From NCBI RefSeq assembly GCF_947490095.1, contig NZ_CANLFS010000001.1, positions 492,279-556,278 of the forward strand: a stretch of 64,000 bases of DNA, given 5' to 3'. Both the position numbers and the translations under genes were made by a program. The stretch comes from an uncultured Halomonas sp. GTDB lineage: Bacteria > Pseudomonadota > Gammaproteobacteria > Pseudomonadales > Halomonadaceae. Positions 29,256-37,808 of this stretch are shown piece after piece. The notes under the pieces were generated by a model, which saw nothing but the letters and a program-made list of their open reading frames with translations, had not been told where the DNA came from and ran no database searches. Within the stretch, counting starts at the first letter, position 1. Every line of letters starts with the position of its first letter.

Positions 29256-31757
29256 TCAGCGTGAGCCGTTACCGCCCTTCGGCTTGCGGCGATTGGCGCC
29301 GCCACGCCGCCGCGATGACGACGGCTTCCCCGCCGGCTTGGCCTTCTGCGACGCCTCCGGCGCCTCGGGCTTCTCCGCCTCGCTGGCTGCCTGTTCGGCG
29401 TGCGGGGCCTCGGCTTTCTTTACCTCAAGCTTTACCTCGGGCTTTACCTCAGGCTCACGTTCTTCCATCAACCCCTCCAGCTCGCGGTAGGCCAGGTGCT
29501 GGGCCTGGGCCCGCTCGCCCAGCCAGGCCTCGGCCTCGGCGCGGGATTCCGCCTCGATCCGGGGCGCGTGGTCGATGGCGCGCTCGAAGAGCTCGCGCAC
29601 CTTCTCCAGCCGGCTGGCGGAACTCTCGGAGAGGCCTCCGCTGGCCGCCAGCACATGCTCGATATGCTCGAGATGGGCGGCGATCTGCTCGGCGCTCTGC
29701 CCCTCGAGCAGGGTCGACAGCGACGCGACGGCCGCCTTGCGATCGAGCTTGAGGATAAAGAACTGCTCACGCATCAGGCGCTTGAAGTCGGCCAGCGAAA
29801 GCTGCGGATTCAGTTCGGCGTGGGAGGCACGCAGCCGCTTGAAGTTACGCTCATCGGTGGAGGTCGCCCCACCCAGCACGAAGACCAGGGCCCGGATGAC
29901 CGCCTCGTGACTGCCGCCATCGGCGATGCGTTCGGTGAGTTCGGCGCGACGCCGCTCGATGAAACGACGATGCTCAGGCTCGGCACCGGGGCGCCGGCGA
30001 TGGACATGGGCATCGCCCCCCAGCCCCACCAGGGCCTGGAGCAGCGGCTGACCATAGACATCCAGGAACAGGCGCTCCACGCTGCCGTCACGCAGATCGC
30101 GCCAGGCATTGAAGCCTCGCGTGATCTGATCCGAGGCGACCGACTCCAGCTCCCGGAAGAGGTTGGTCTCATCCAGGGCATGGCGGTCGGCACGAATGCG
30201 CTCGGCCAGCATCGGGATCGGCGTCATCAGCGGATTCTGATCCGAGAGCAGCCGATACCCCAGGCGATTGGGGTGCAGGCGGCGCATCCAGTGTGCCGAT
30301 TCCGGCGTCGCCATGGCGCGCACCCAGGGTTGCACGAAGGACCGATAGAGCCCCAGGTTGATCTCCGAGATCCGCGCCACGGTGGCGAAGCGTCTATCAT
30401 CCTCGACGCTGGGCTTGACCACCTGATCGAGCTCCTCGACGCTGCGCGGCGTGAATTCCAGCAGGTAGTCACGCTCGATCAGCTCGCTGTCATCGCGCTT
30501 CTCGGCTTCCGAGACCGTGGTCTCATAGAGGCCCGGCGGCAGCACATCGATATAGTCCATGTTGGCCGTGAACTCGGTGTGCTCCTTGCGCGATACGCTG
30601 CCGGACACGAAGATGCCGAGGTGGCCGGTGGTGTCATGCACGCAGTAGACGATGGTCTGCTCGTTGGCCAGGATATCCTCGCTGCCCTCGTAGAGGTCGC
30701 CGATCCACCCCAGCGCCTGGGGCGGTGGCGTGATGTCATCCCCCTGGGAGCAGAACACCACTATCGGCGAGCGCACGTTGCGCAGATCGATACGCCGACC
30801 ATCGGAGGTGACCAGCTGGGCGGTGGACAGGCGGTTACCGACGAACAGGTTGTCGACGATATACTGGATCTCGTCGCCGCCGAGCACCACATGACCGCCC
30901 CACCACCGCTCGAACTCGAGATAGCGCTGGGCCTCGGTATCCACCTGGGAATAGAGGCGATACTGCTTGGACCAGAAGGTATTGGCCGGGTTGAGGTTCT
31001 CGAAATTCTGTACCAGCCAGGCACCATCGAACTGGCCGTTGCCCAGGTCACTGAACAACGAGGTCAGCCAGCTGCCCCCGGTCATGCCGCCGGAGTAGCG
31101 CATGGGGGCATTGCCCCGCTCCCCCGCCCAGTAGGAAAGCGGCGCCCCGGCAATCAGGATCGGCCCGAACAGGTCGGGCTCCAGGGAGGCGGCCATCATC
31201 ACCTGCCAGCCCGCCTGGCAGTTACCCACCACCATGGGCTTCTCGGAAATCTCGCTATGGCGCTCGTTGATATGGCGCAGGAAGGCGATTTCCGCCTCCA
31301 CGACGTCCTCGACCTGCTGGCCGGGAACCGGATAGGGCAGAAAACCGATGAAATAGCAGGGATGACCGGCCCGCAGCGCCACGCCGATCTCGCTGTCGGG
31401 CTTGAAGCCACCGATGCCCGGTCCGTGACCGGCACGCGGGTCCACCACCACGAAGGGGCGCATCTGCGGGTCGGTGGGCTGCCCGGCGGGCGGCAGGACA
31501 CGCAAGAGCTCGTAGTTGACCGGCCGCGGCAGATCGAAGCCGTCTATCAATAGCTCGGTGTCGAAGCCCAGCACACTGAGCCGGGTCTGCTCGATATGCG
31601 CCAGATACTGATTGCCACGCTCACGCATCACATCCAGGTAGAGCACGCTGCGCTCAAACGCATCGAGCCAGTAGCGCCCCGCGGCACGGCCGAAGCCGAA
31701 GGGATCGACGAGGCTTAGCACACCGGCCGGCGGCGTCGGCATCGGTAGGGTCATCAT
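29256..31757 (-). CDS. DUF3141 protein, PHA synthase-like alpha/beta hydrolase
   Basis: This protein of about 833 residues has an N-terminal alpha/beta-hydrolase region with the lipase-box-like VGNCQAG (Cys180), Asp340 in FCSQGDD and His379 in TTGHLGIF. This Cys-Asp-His arrangement is that of polyhydroxyalkanoate synthases. It is much longer than PhaC. The C-terminal half is helical, and the last 60 or so residues are Glu/Lys/Ala-rich then Arg/Gly/Lys-rich (SSRRRGGANRRKPKGGNGSR). AGGAGG precedes the first of two ATGs at 31757. The family resemblance is clear, but whether it polymerises, hydrolyses or binds PHA is not known from sequence. Confidence 0.85.
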   Translation of the reverse strand: MMTLPMPTPPAGVLSLVDPFGFGRAAGRYWLDAFERSVLYLDVMRERGNQYLAHIEQTRLSVLGFDTELLIDGFDLPRPVNYELLRVLPPAGQPTDPQMRPFVVVDPRAGHGPGIGGFKPDSEIGVALRAGHPCYFIGFLPYPVPGQQVEDVVEAEIAFLRHINERHSEISEKPMVVGNCQAGWQVMMAASLEPDLFGPILIAGAPLSYWAGERGNAPMRYSGGMTGGSWLTSLFSDLGNGQFDGAWLVQNFENLNPANTFWSKQYRLYSQVDTEAQRYLEFERWWGGHVVLGGDEIQYIVDNLFVGNRLSTAQLVTSDGRRIDLRNVRSPIVVFCSQGDDITPPPQALGWIGDLYEGSEDILANEQTIVYCVHDTTGHLGIFVSGSVSRKEHTEFTANMDYIDVLPPGLYETTVSEAEKRDDSELIERDYLLEFTPRSVEELDQVVKPSVEDDRRFATVARISEINLGLYRSFVQPWVRAMATPESAHWMRRLHPNRLGYRLLSDQNPLMTPIPMLAERIRADRHALDETNLFRELESVASDQITRGFNAWRDLRDGSVERLFLDVYGQPLLQALVGLGGDAHVHRRRPGAEPEHRRFIERRRAELTERIADGGSHEAVIRALVFVLGGATSTDERNFKRLRASHAELNPQLSLADFKRLMREQFFILKLDRKAAVASLSTLLEGQSAEQIAAHLEHIEHVLAASGGLSESSASRLEKVRELFERAIDHAPRIEAESRAEAEAWLGERAQAQHLAYRELEGLMEEREPEVKPEVKLEVKKAEAPHAEQAASEAEKPEAPEASQKAKPAGKPSSSRRRGGANRRKPKGGNGSR

Positions 31758-32082
31758 GATGACCTCCTGATGTTGGCGGTCAGGGAATGGGAGTCGGCGA
31801 GAATGGGAAACCCGCCATTTGTTGCAGTGCAATATAACGCAATTAGCTGCCGCCGACGAGCCCCTTCTGGTTTCCCGAGGGGTGCCCCGAGGGCCAAAAC
31901 GGCCGACGCCGATATCGATCGAGACGCCGCCCCCCATGCCGAGCGCGTGCAGCTATGGTAGATTGGCGCCTGTTACCAGCAACCCAATAGCGCCAAGGCG
32001 GGCCAGGCCGGACCGGCGACCCCGAGCGGGGCACCCCGGCCACGCCAGCCCACAAGACGCCGAGCGGAGGGGGTCAGACCCT
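31758..32082. other. Divergent intergenic region between the DUF3141 gene and lipA
   Basis: This 325-bp gap must hold promoters for both genes. It contains a perfect 11-base palindrome TTGCAGTGCAA (31822-31832) next to an AT-rich ATATAAC. No coding frame is convincing. Confidence 0.5.
31822..31832. promoter_or_regulatory. Possible regulator-binding palindrome upstream of the DUF3141 gene
   Basis: TTGCAGTGCAA is a perfect palindrome with one central base, about 65 bases upstream of the DUF3141 start, beside a TATATT sequence on the minus strand. TGC/GCA palindromes are used by PhaR-type PHA regulators, but the assignment is only suggestive. Confidence 0.3.
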
Positions 32083-33150
32083 ATGAGCGACAGCACCCCG
32101 AAAACCACCATTTCCAGCGGCAAGAAGTTTCGCACCGAGCACGGCTTCGCCGCCATCAAGGATGGTATCAAACAGCGCCGCCAGCCCGATGGTGGCGACG
32201 AAGGCGGCGTGGGCCCGGGGCGCAAGCCCAAGTGGCTGCGCGCCCAGATTCCCGGCGGCGAGCGCTTCGAAGCCGTCAAGCGCAACGTCAGCGAGCATCG
32301 CCTGAGTACGGTGTGCGCCGAATCCCACTGCCCCAACATGGGGGAATGCTGGAGCAACGGCACCGCCACCATCATGCTGATGGGCTCCGTGTGCACCCGC
32401 GCCTGCCGCTTCTGCGCCGTGGACACCGGCAACCCCGGCGGCTGGCTGGATGTCGAGGAGCCGGCCAACACCGCCAAGTCGGTGGAGCTGATGGGGCTGC
32501 GTTATATCGTGCTGACCTCGGTGGACCGCGACGACATCGAGGATGGCGGCGCCACCCACTATGCCGACTGCATCCGCGCCATCAAGACCCGGACCCCCGA
32601 GGTGGTGGTCGAGGCGCTGACCCCCGATTTCGACGGCGCCCACAGCGCCATCGAGCGGGTCGTCGACTCGGGCCTCGAGGTGTTCGCCCAGAACGTCGAG
32701 ACCGTCGAGCGCCTGACCGAGCGGGTCCGCGACCCGCGCGCCGGCTATCGCAAGACGCTGGATGTGCTGGCCCATGCCAAGGCCCATAACCCGCGCGTGC
32801 TGACCAAGACCAGCCTGATGCTGGGCCTGGGCGAGACCGACGAGGAGATACTGGCCACCTTCGATGACCTGCGCGCCATCGGCGTGGATATCGTCACCTT
32901 GGGCCAGTACCTGCGCCCCACTCGCAACCACCTGCCGGTGGAGCGCTGGGTGAGCCCCGAGGAATTCGACCGTTATCGCCGCCTGGGGCTCGAGAAGGGC
33001 TTCATGGAAGTCGCATCGGGTCCGCTGGTACGCTCCAGCTATCGCGCCGACCGGGTATTCGAGAAGAACAACCTGGGACTGGCCGCCCCCGCCGAGGTGC
33101 CCGGCCAGGAGCAGGACACCAACCGCATCGACGCCATCAACGTGGGATAA
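32083..33150 (+). CDS. lipA: Lipoyl synthase
   Basis: This 355-residue radical-SAM enzyme inserts two sulfurs into octanoyl groups on lipoyl domains. The auxiliary cluster motif [12 protein letters not shown] and the radical-SAM motif CTRACRFC are both present, as is the C-terminal [11 protein letters not shown] segment whose serine ligates the auxiliary cluster. The ATG at 32083 gives the usual family length, with GGAGG upstream at rather long spacing. It faces lipB convergently across a gap with a palindromic repeat, instead of following lipB on the same strand as in Pseudomonas and E. coli-type orders. Confidence 0.96.
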   Translation: MSDSTPKTTISSGKKFRTEHGFAAIKDGIKQRRQPDGGDEGGVGPGRKPKWLRAQIPGGERFEAVKRNVSEHRLSTVCAESHCPNMGECWSNGTATIMLMGSVCTRACRFCAVDTGNPGGWLDVEEPANTAKSVELMGLRYIVLTSVDRDDIEDGGATHYADCIRAIKTRTPEVVVEALTPDFDGAHSAIERVVDSGLEVFAQNVETVERLTERVRDPRAGYRKTLDVLAHAKAHNPRVLTKTSLMLGLGETDEEILATFDDLRAIGVDIVTLGQYLRPTRNHLPVERWVSPEEFDRYRRLGLEKGFMEVASGPLVRSSYRADRVFEKNNLGLAAPAEVPGQEQDTNRIDAINVG

Positions 33151-33201
33151 CAGAACCTCGCCCCAGGGCTTCCGCAGACAGTTTGGCAGCCCGAGGCTGA
33201 C

Positions 33202-33296
33202 CTGGCGACAAGCCTACGAGGAGGCGCTGTGAACCCCTCCCTGGGCGCTACCGACGCCATCCATGGCGTAGGACCTCCTCTACGGCTTGTCCCCAG
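33202..33296. repeat. 95-bp palindromic intergenic repeat between lipA and lipB
   Basis: The outer arms of 23 bases (33202-33224 and 33274-33296) are complementary at 19 positions and contain GACAAGCC and AGGAGG. A second small palindrome (ACGCCATCCATGGCGT) lies within. It fills most of the gap between convergent genes and is likely a dispersed ERIC/REP-like element; I recall similar sequences in Halomonas genomes but could not verify this. Confidence 0.65.
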
Positions 33297-33340
33297 CGCC
33301 TCTTAGTTCCGACAACTGCGATAGCCCTGGCCTTCGCCCC

Positions 33341-34024
33341 TTACCCCTCGTCCTTTTGAAGTTCGCGCTTCAGCTCGAGCGCCAGGCACTCCGCCAGGCG
33401 CTCGCCGGCCGTCTCCATGTCGGGGCAATTCTCGGCCAGGTCGGCCAGGCGCGTCATCGCCATCCCCGCATAACCACAGGGGTTGATGCACTGGAAGGGG
33501 GACAGGTCGCCATCGATATTGAGGGCCACGCCGTGGAAGCTGCCGCCACGGCGAATGCGCAGTCCCAACGAGGCGATCTTGGCCTCGCCCATGGCGCCGC
33601 CGTCCACATAGACGCCCGGCGCATCGGGCCGCGCCCAGGCCTCGACCCCATGGTCGGCGAGCATGGCGATCACCGCGTTTTCCAGGGCGCTGACCAGCTC
33701 GCGAACCCCCATCCGGGCGCGACGCACATCGATCAGCGGGTAGAGCACCACCTGGCCCGGGCCATGGTAGGTCACCTGGCCCCCGCGGTCGGTCTGGACC
33801 ACCGGAATATCGCCGGGCATCAGCAGATGCTCGGGCTTGCCCGCCTTGCCCTGGGTGAAGACGGGGTCATGCTCTACCAGCCAGAACTGGTCGGGCGTGG
33901 CGGCATCGCGTTCGTCGGTGAGCTCGCGCATCGCGCGCCACACGGGTTCGTAGGGGCGCCGCCCCAGGCGATGCAGCTCGATGGGAGGCGGCTCGATGGG
34001 AGACAGCGCAGAATCCTCGGCCAT
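33341..34024 (-). CDS. lipB: Octanoyl-[acyl-carrier protein]:protein octanoyltransferase LipB
   Basis: This protein of about 227 residues transfers octanoate from ACP to lipoyl domains for LipA to complete. It shows [14 protein letters not shown], the lysine-containing [21 protein letters not shown] region, and the catalytic cysteine in INPCGYAGM. The ATG at 34024 shares bases with the ybeD stop (TGATG); a GTG one codon earlier is possible. It is the last gene of the minus-strand cluster. Confidence 0.96.
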   Translation of the reverse strand: MAEDSALSPIEPPPIELHRLGRRPYEPVWRAMRELTDERDAATPDQFWLVEHDPVFTQGKAGKPEHLLMPGDIPVVQTDRGGQVTYHGPGQVVLYPLIDVRRARMGVRELVSALENAVIAMLADHGVEAWARPDAPGVYVDGGAMGEAKIASLGLRIRRGGSFHGVALNIDGDLSPFQCINPCGYAGMAMTRLADLAENCPDMETAGERLAECLALELKRELQKDEG

Positions 34025-34335
34025 CACACGACCATATGCACGCGGCCGGTGGCCTTGAGCTCCTCGAACAGCGCCTGAAGCTGGGCCTCTCCGGTGGCCG
34101 TGATGGTCAGCCGAACCGACTGAAAGCGACCATTGCGGCTATCGACGACCTTCACGGTCGCGGCATCGAATTCGGGGTCATGGCGGGTGATGATCTGGCA
34201 CACCACTGCCGTGAAATCGTCGGCGGCATCCCCCACCACCTTGACGGGATAGCGGCACGGGAAGGTGATCTTGGGTGATTCGTCGGAGGCCGGCTTGCTC
34301 GGGCGACGCAGGTCGCGCAGCGACTTGTCGTTCAT
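34024..34335 (-). CDS. ybeD: YbeD/DUF493 family protein
   Basis: This 103-residue protein has the small ACT-like DUF493 fold pattern ([19 protein letters not shown], then alternating strands ending TGRVHMVV). In most gammaproteobacteria it sits between dacA and lipB, as here, and is thought to be regulatory, but its role is not established. The ATG at 34335 fits the family N-terminus although the ribosome-binding site is weak. It overlaps lipB. Confidence 0.9.
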   Translation of the reverse strand: MNDKSLRDLRRPSKPASDESPKITFPCRYPVKVVGDAADDFTAVVCQIITRHDPEFDAATVKVVDSRNGRFQSVRLTITATGEAQLQALFEELKATGRVHMVV

Positions 34336-34481
34336 GCTTGTTCCAGAGAGTCGTGAATATACGGCCATTTTACTCGAGCCCTGCCCGGGTGACCAATGCC
34401 AGGCCCCAGACGACAGAAGCTAACGCCGCCACCAGAACCAGGAGCGCTGGTGATAAGCCGAAGAGGAGGTCCTGGTAGCGG

Positions 34482-34503
34482 GGCTAGCTCGATGGCTAGC
34501 CCC
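34482..34503. repeat. Short inverted repeat downstream of dacA
   Basis: GGGCTAGC and GCTAGCCC are separated by six bases about 10 bases after the dacA stop. No T-run follows on the minus strand, so its role as a terminator is uncertain. Confidence 0.4.
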
Positions 34504-34513
34504 GCCTGGCCTA

Positions 34514-35725
34514 TCAGTCGAACCAGCCACCGATCAGGCTGGAGAAGAAGCGCTGCACTTTATCGATCAGCGTCTTGATAAAGCCACCCTCTTCCACGGC
34601 ATCCAGGGCCACCAGGGGCCGCTCGCCGACTACCTCGTCCCCCAGCTGTACTTCCAGGGTGCCGACGCGCTCGCCCTGCTGAACAGGCGCCTCGATATCG
34701 GCCTGGATATCCAGGCTGACGGTGAGTTCGTCGTTTCGAGCGCGGGGCACGGTCATCACCACGTCTTCGTCGACGCCGACACGCAGTTCGTTGATATCGC
34801 CGCCCCACACCCGGGGCGTATTGAGGACAGAGCCACGATCGTAGAGCTTGAGGGTCTCGAAGTAGCGAAAGCCGTAGCTGATCAGCTTCTGGGTTTCCTG
34901 GGCGCGCGCTTCCTCGGAGTTGGTCCCCATCACCACCGAAATCAGGCGCATGTCGTCGCGCTTGGCCGAGGCCACCAGGCAATAGCCCGCCGCTTCGGTG
35001 TGGCCCGTCTTGAGGCCATCGACGCTGGGGTCGCGCCACAGCAGGCGGTTGCGATTGGGCTGGCGAATATCGCTGTAGGTGAAGTACTTCTCGGCGTAGA
35101 TCTTATAGTGCTCGGGATAGTCCTGGATGATATGGCGCGACAGGCGTGCGAGGTCGCGAGCCGTGGAGTAGTGGTCCTCGGCGGGCAGCCCCGTGGCATT
35201 GCGGAAGTGGGTATTGCTAAGTCCCAGGCGATCGGCATTCTGGTTCATCAGGTCGGCGAAGGGGGCCTCGCCGCCGGAAAGGTACTCGGACACGGCCACG
35301 CTGGCATCGTTGCCCGACTGAATGATGATGCCGTAGAGCAGGTCGCGGATGGAGACCTCGGTATCCACCTCGATAAACATCTTGGAGCCACCGGTGCGCC
35401 AGGCGTTCTCGCTCACCGGCACCATGTCATCCATGGCGATATTGCCACGATCGAGTTCGCGCTCCACCAGGTAGGCGGTCATCAATTTGGTCAGACTCGC
35501 CGGCGGCAGGCGCTCGTCGGCATTGTGCTCGACCAGCACGCGGCCGCTGTTGGCATCCATCAGGATCCAGCTGCTCGCCGCCAGCTGTGGCGGTGCTGGA
35601 ATCAGGGTCTGGGGCTGTGGAGCCGGCACCGGCTGTGCCACGGCAGGCGCTGCAACGACAAGCATCACACAGGCCAGCAGCATCGGTAGCAGACGACCAC
35701 AACGTAGGGAAAACAACTCTTTCAT
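34514..35725 (-). CDS. dacA: D-alanyl-D-alanine carboxypeptidase (PBP5/6 type)
   Basis: This 403-residue periplasmic enzyme trims the terminal D-Ala of peptidoglycan pentapeptides. A signal peptide ending AVAQ is followed by the serine motif ASLTK, SGN and KTG (DGLKTGHT), then a C-terminal beta domain and a terminal amphipathic anchor (FIKTLIDKVQRFFSSLIGGWFD) that holds it on the inner membrane. A proline-rich linker (PVPAPQPQTLIPAPP) follows the signal. I use the ATG at 35725. It lies between rlpA and ybeD. Confidence 0.96.
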   Translation of the reverse strand: MKELFSLRCGRLLPMLLACVMLVVAAPAVAQPVPAPQPQTLIPAPPQLAASSWILMDANSGRVLVEHNADERLPPASLTKLMTAYLVERELDRGNIAMDDMVPVSENAWRTGGSKMFIEVDTEVSIRDLLYGIIIQSGNDASVAVSEYLSGGEAPFADLMNQNADRLGLSNTHFRNATGLPAEDHYSTARDLARLSRHIIQDYPEHYKIYAEKYFTYSDIRQPNRNRLLWRDPSVDGLKTGHTEAAGYCLVASAKRDDMRLISVVMGTNSEEARAQETQKLISYGFRYFETLKLYDRGSVLNTPRVWGGDINELRVGVDEDVVMTVPRARNDELTVSLDIQADIEAPVQQGERVGTLEVQLGDEVVGERPLVALDAVEEGGFIKTLIDKVQRFFSSLIGGWFD

Positions 35726-35770
35726 GGGGCGACTCTCGTCAAGACATTCTAGAAAGGGGATCGAGGCCAA

Positions 35771-36703
35771 TCAATCGGCCTCTGTGACGACAAAACTCTC
35801 GGCGAAACCGGCGCGCCGCAACGCCTCGCGTAGTGGCTCGACCCGATCCAGGCCGGAGATGGGGCCCACCTGCACGCGATGCGCCCCCGAGGCCTCGGCC
35901 ACTCGCACCGGCCGCGACAGCGCCGCCTCCAGGCGAGCCTTCAGGTCACGGGCGCTGTCGGCAGAACTCAGTGCCGCCACCTGCAGGTATAACGGCGCCT
36001 CCTCGGGGCCGCCCGCCGGCCGCCGAGGCTGGCCGTCAGATTCTTGAGCTACCGCGGCGGCCTGGGCGCCTCGGCGTTCGGTATCGGCCGCATGCCTCGT
36101 GCCGGCGCCGTCCCCACCGTTCTCGGCGAGCCAGCGATCGACATCGATGGCCTCGACCGTCACCCGACCGGTGCCATTATCAAGAATATCCAGTCGGGCC
36201 GCCGCGGCGTAGGAGAGGTCGATCTCACGCTCGCTGTGAAAGGGGCCGCGGTCGTTGACCCTGACGATCACCGAACGACCGTTATCCCGGTTGGTCACCC
36301 GGGCGAAGGACGGCAGCGGTAATGAGCGGTGGGCCGCCGACATCTTGTACATGTCATAGATCTCGCCATTGGAGGTGGCGTAGCCATGAAACTTCTCGCC
36401 GTACCAGGACGCGGTGCCCTGCTTCACATAGCCGCTCGCATCGGGCAATACGCGATAGGTCTTGCCCCAGACCTCATAGGTGGAGCGATTGCCGCCACGT
36501 GACAGCGGCTCATCACGGGGCACGGCGTCGGGCACCCGGCTGACATCCGGCGGCTGCTGGGGATAGGCATCCCCCGTCATGGCGTAGCGCCCGGAGGAAG
36601 ACGCCGTGGATGCCGTATCGGTATCCGAGGGCACGGGCCCGCCGTCGCCGGCACAGCCGGCCAGGATGACCCCGAGGGCGACGGGCAGCCAACGCCGAGG
36701 CAT
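35771..36703 (-). CDS. rlpA: Septal-ring lytic transglycosylase RlpA with SPOR domain
   Basis: This 310-residue lipoprotein (lipobox LAGC at residues 14-17) has a double-psi beta-barrel domain (GTASWYGEKFHGYATSNGE, with VNDRGPF containing the catalytic Asp) and a C-terminal SPOR domain (LYLQVAALSSADSARDLKARL) that binds denuded glycan at the septum. In Pseudomonas RlpA cleaves peptidoglycan lacking stem peptides. Its start overlaps the mltB stop by one base (TGATG). Confidence 0.95.
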   Translation of the reverse strand: MPRRWLPVALGVILAGCAGDGGPVPSDTDTASTASSSGRYAMTGDAYPQQPPDVSRVPDAVPRDEPLSRGGNRSTYEVWGKTYRVLPDASGYVKQGTASWYGEKFHGYATSNGEIYDMYKMSAAHRSLPLPSFARVTNRDNGRSVIVRVNDRGPFHSEREIDLSYAAAARLDILDNGTGRVTVEAIDVDRWLAENGGDGAGTRHAADTERRGAQAAAVAQESDGQPRRPAGGPEEAPLYLQVAALSSADSARDLKARLEAALSRPVRVAEASGAHRVQVGPISGLDRVEPLREALRRAGFAESFVVTEAD

Positions 36704-37770
36704 CAGGACGCGCCCTCGTTATCGGCATCCACCGCCTTGAGCCAGTGGGTGTCACCATCACGCGCCGCCGCGATCGCCTCGGCCAACTCCACCGCCGCCA
36801 TGGCGTAGAGATGGCTATGGTTGTAGCGGGTGATGACATAGAAGTTAACGTCACCCAGCATATAGCGCCAATTCCCCTCCCCCTCTTCCAGGGCCACCGG
36901 CAGCAGGCGATACTCGTCGCCCAGCGCGGCCGGGACCTCGATGCCGGCACCACGCAACGCCTCGGCACTCACCGCGGGGCGCCGCGCCGCGCGGTTGAAG
37001 TCGATGCCCTCGGGAGGCAACGCCGGCCCTGTGGCCTCATACACGACCGGCTCATCGCCGCGCCAGCCATGCTCGGCGAAGTAGTTGGCCACGCTGCCGA
37101 TGGCATCCACCGGATTGGTCCAGAGATCGCGCAGGCCATCGCCGTCGAAGTCGACGGCATAGGCGAGATAGCTGGTGGGAATAAACTGCGGATAGCCCAT
37201 GGCGCCGGCATAGGAGCCCTGGGGCTCGTCCGGTGCCACCTGCTGCTCGTAGGCAATTTTCAGAAAGGCCGCCAGCTCGCCGCGGAAGAAATCGCCGCGA
37301 CGCGGGTGATGAAAGGCCAGCGTGGCCAGGGAGTCGAGCACGCGATGGTCGCCGGTAATACGCCCGTAGCGGGTCTCCACGCCGAGGATGGCGGCGACAA
37401 TCTCCGCGGGTACGCCGTACTCCGCCTCGGCGCGGGCGAAGGTGTCAGAATGCGCCTCGATAAAGGCGGCGCCGTTTTGGATGCGTTTGTCGTCCAGGAA
37501 GATGGCGCGATACTCATCCCAGCGCAGGCGCCCTTCGGCGGCACCCGACATGGCATCGAGGACCTCCTGGCGATAATGTGCCTCGCGCATGGCATCCTCC
37601 AGCCAGGCGCGATCGGCGGTCTCGCCGGCCAGCTCATCGACCAGCGCCTGGGCTCCCTCATGACGCTCGGGGTCAAACTCCTGAGCGGCCAGCGTCGAAC
37701 TGGCCAGCAAGGCGGCACCAGCCATCGCCGCCAGGCGCCTCTTCCTTCCATGCATACGTAACGGCGTCAT
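36703..37770 (-). CDS. mltB: Lytic murein transglycosylase B
   Basis: This 355-residue enzyme cleaves glycan strands to 1,6-anhydro ends. It has a signal peptide (MAGAALLASSTLAAQ), the catalytic glutamate in ILGVETRYGR, and the conserved AMGYPQFIPTSYLAYAVDFD segment with a Ca-binding-like DFDGDGLRD. The N-terminus lacks a clear lipobox cysteine, so it may be a soluble periplasmic form. The ATG at 37770 has GGGGAGA upstream. It is coupled to rlpA. Confidence 0.93.
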   Translation of the reverse strand: MTPLRMHGRKRRLAAMAGAALLASSTLAAQEFDPERHEGAQALVDELAGETADRAWLEDAMREAHYRQEVLDAMSGAAEGRLRWDEYRAIFLDDKRIQNGAAFIEAHSDTFARAEAEYGVPAEIVAAILGVETRYGRITGDHRVLDSLATLAFHHPRRGDFFRGELAAFLKIAYEQQVAPDEPQGSYAGAMGYPQFIPTSYLAYAVDFDGDGLRDLWTNPVDAIGSVANYFAEHGWRGDEPVVYEATGPALPPEGIDFNRAARRPAVSAEALRGAGIEVPAALGDEYRLLPVALEEGEGNWRYMLGDVNFYVITRYNHSHLYAMAAVELAEAIAAARDGDTHWLKAVDADNEGAS

Positions 37771-37808
37771 GTACTCTCCCCTTTTGGTACCCCGCCCCTG
37801 CCGTCCGG

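Noticed and set aside
29400..31553. A 717-codon plus-strand open frame opposite the DUF3141 gene
   Set aside because: Antisense shadow with no start signal and no recognisable domain. The minus-strand gene has AGGAGG and a catalytic triad.
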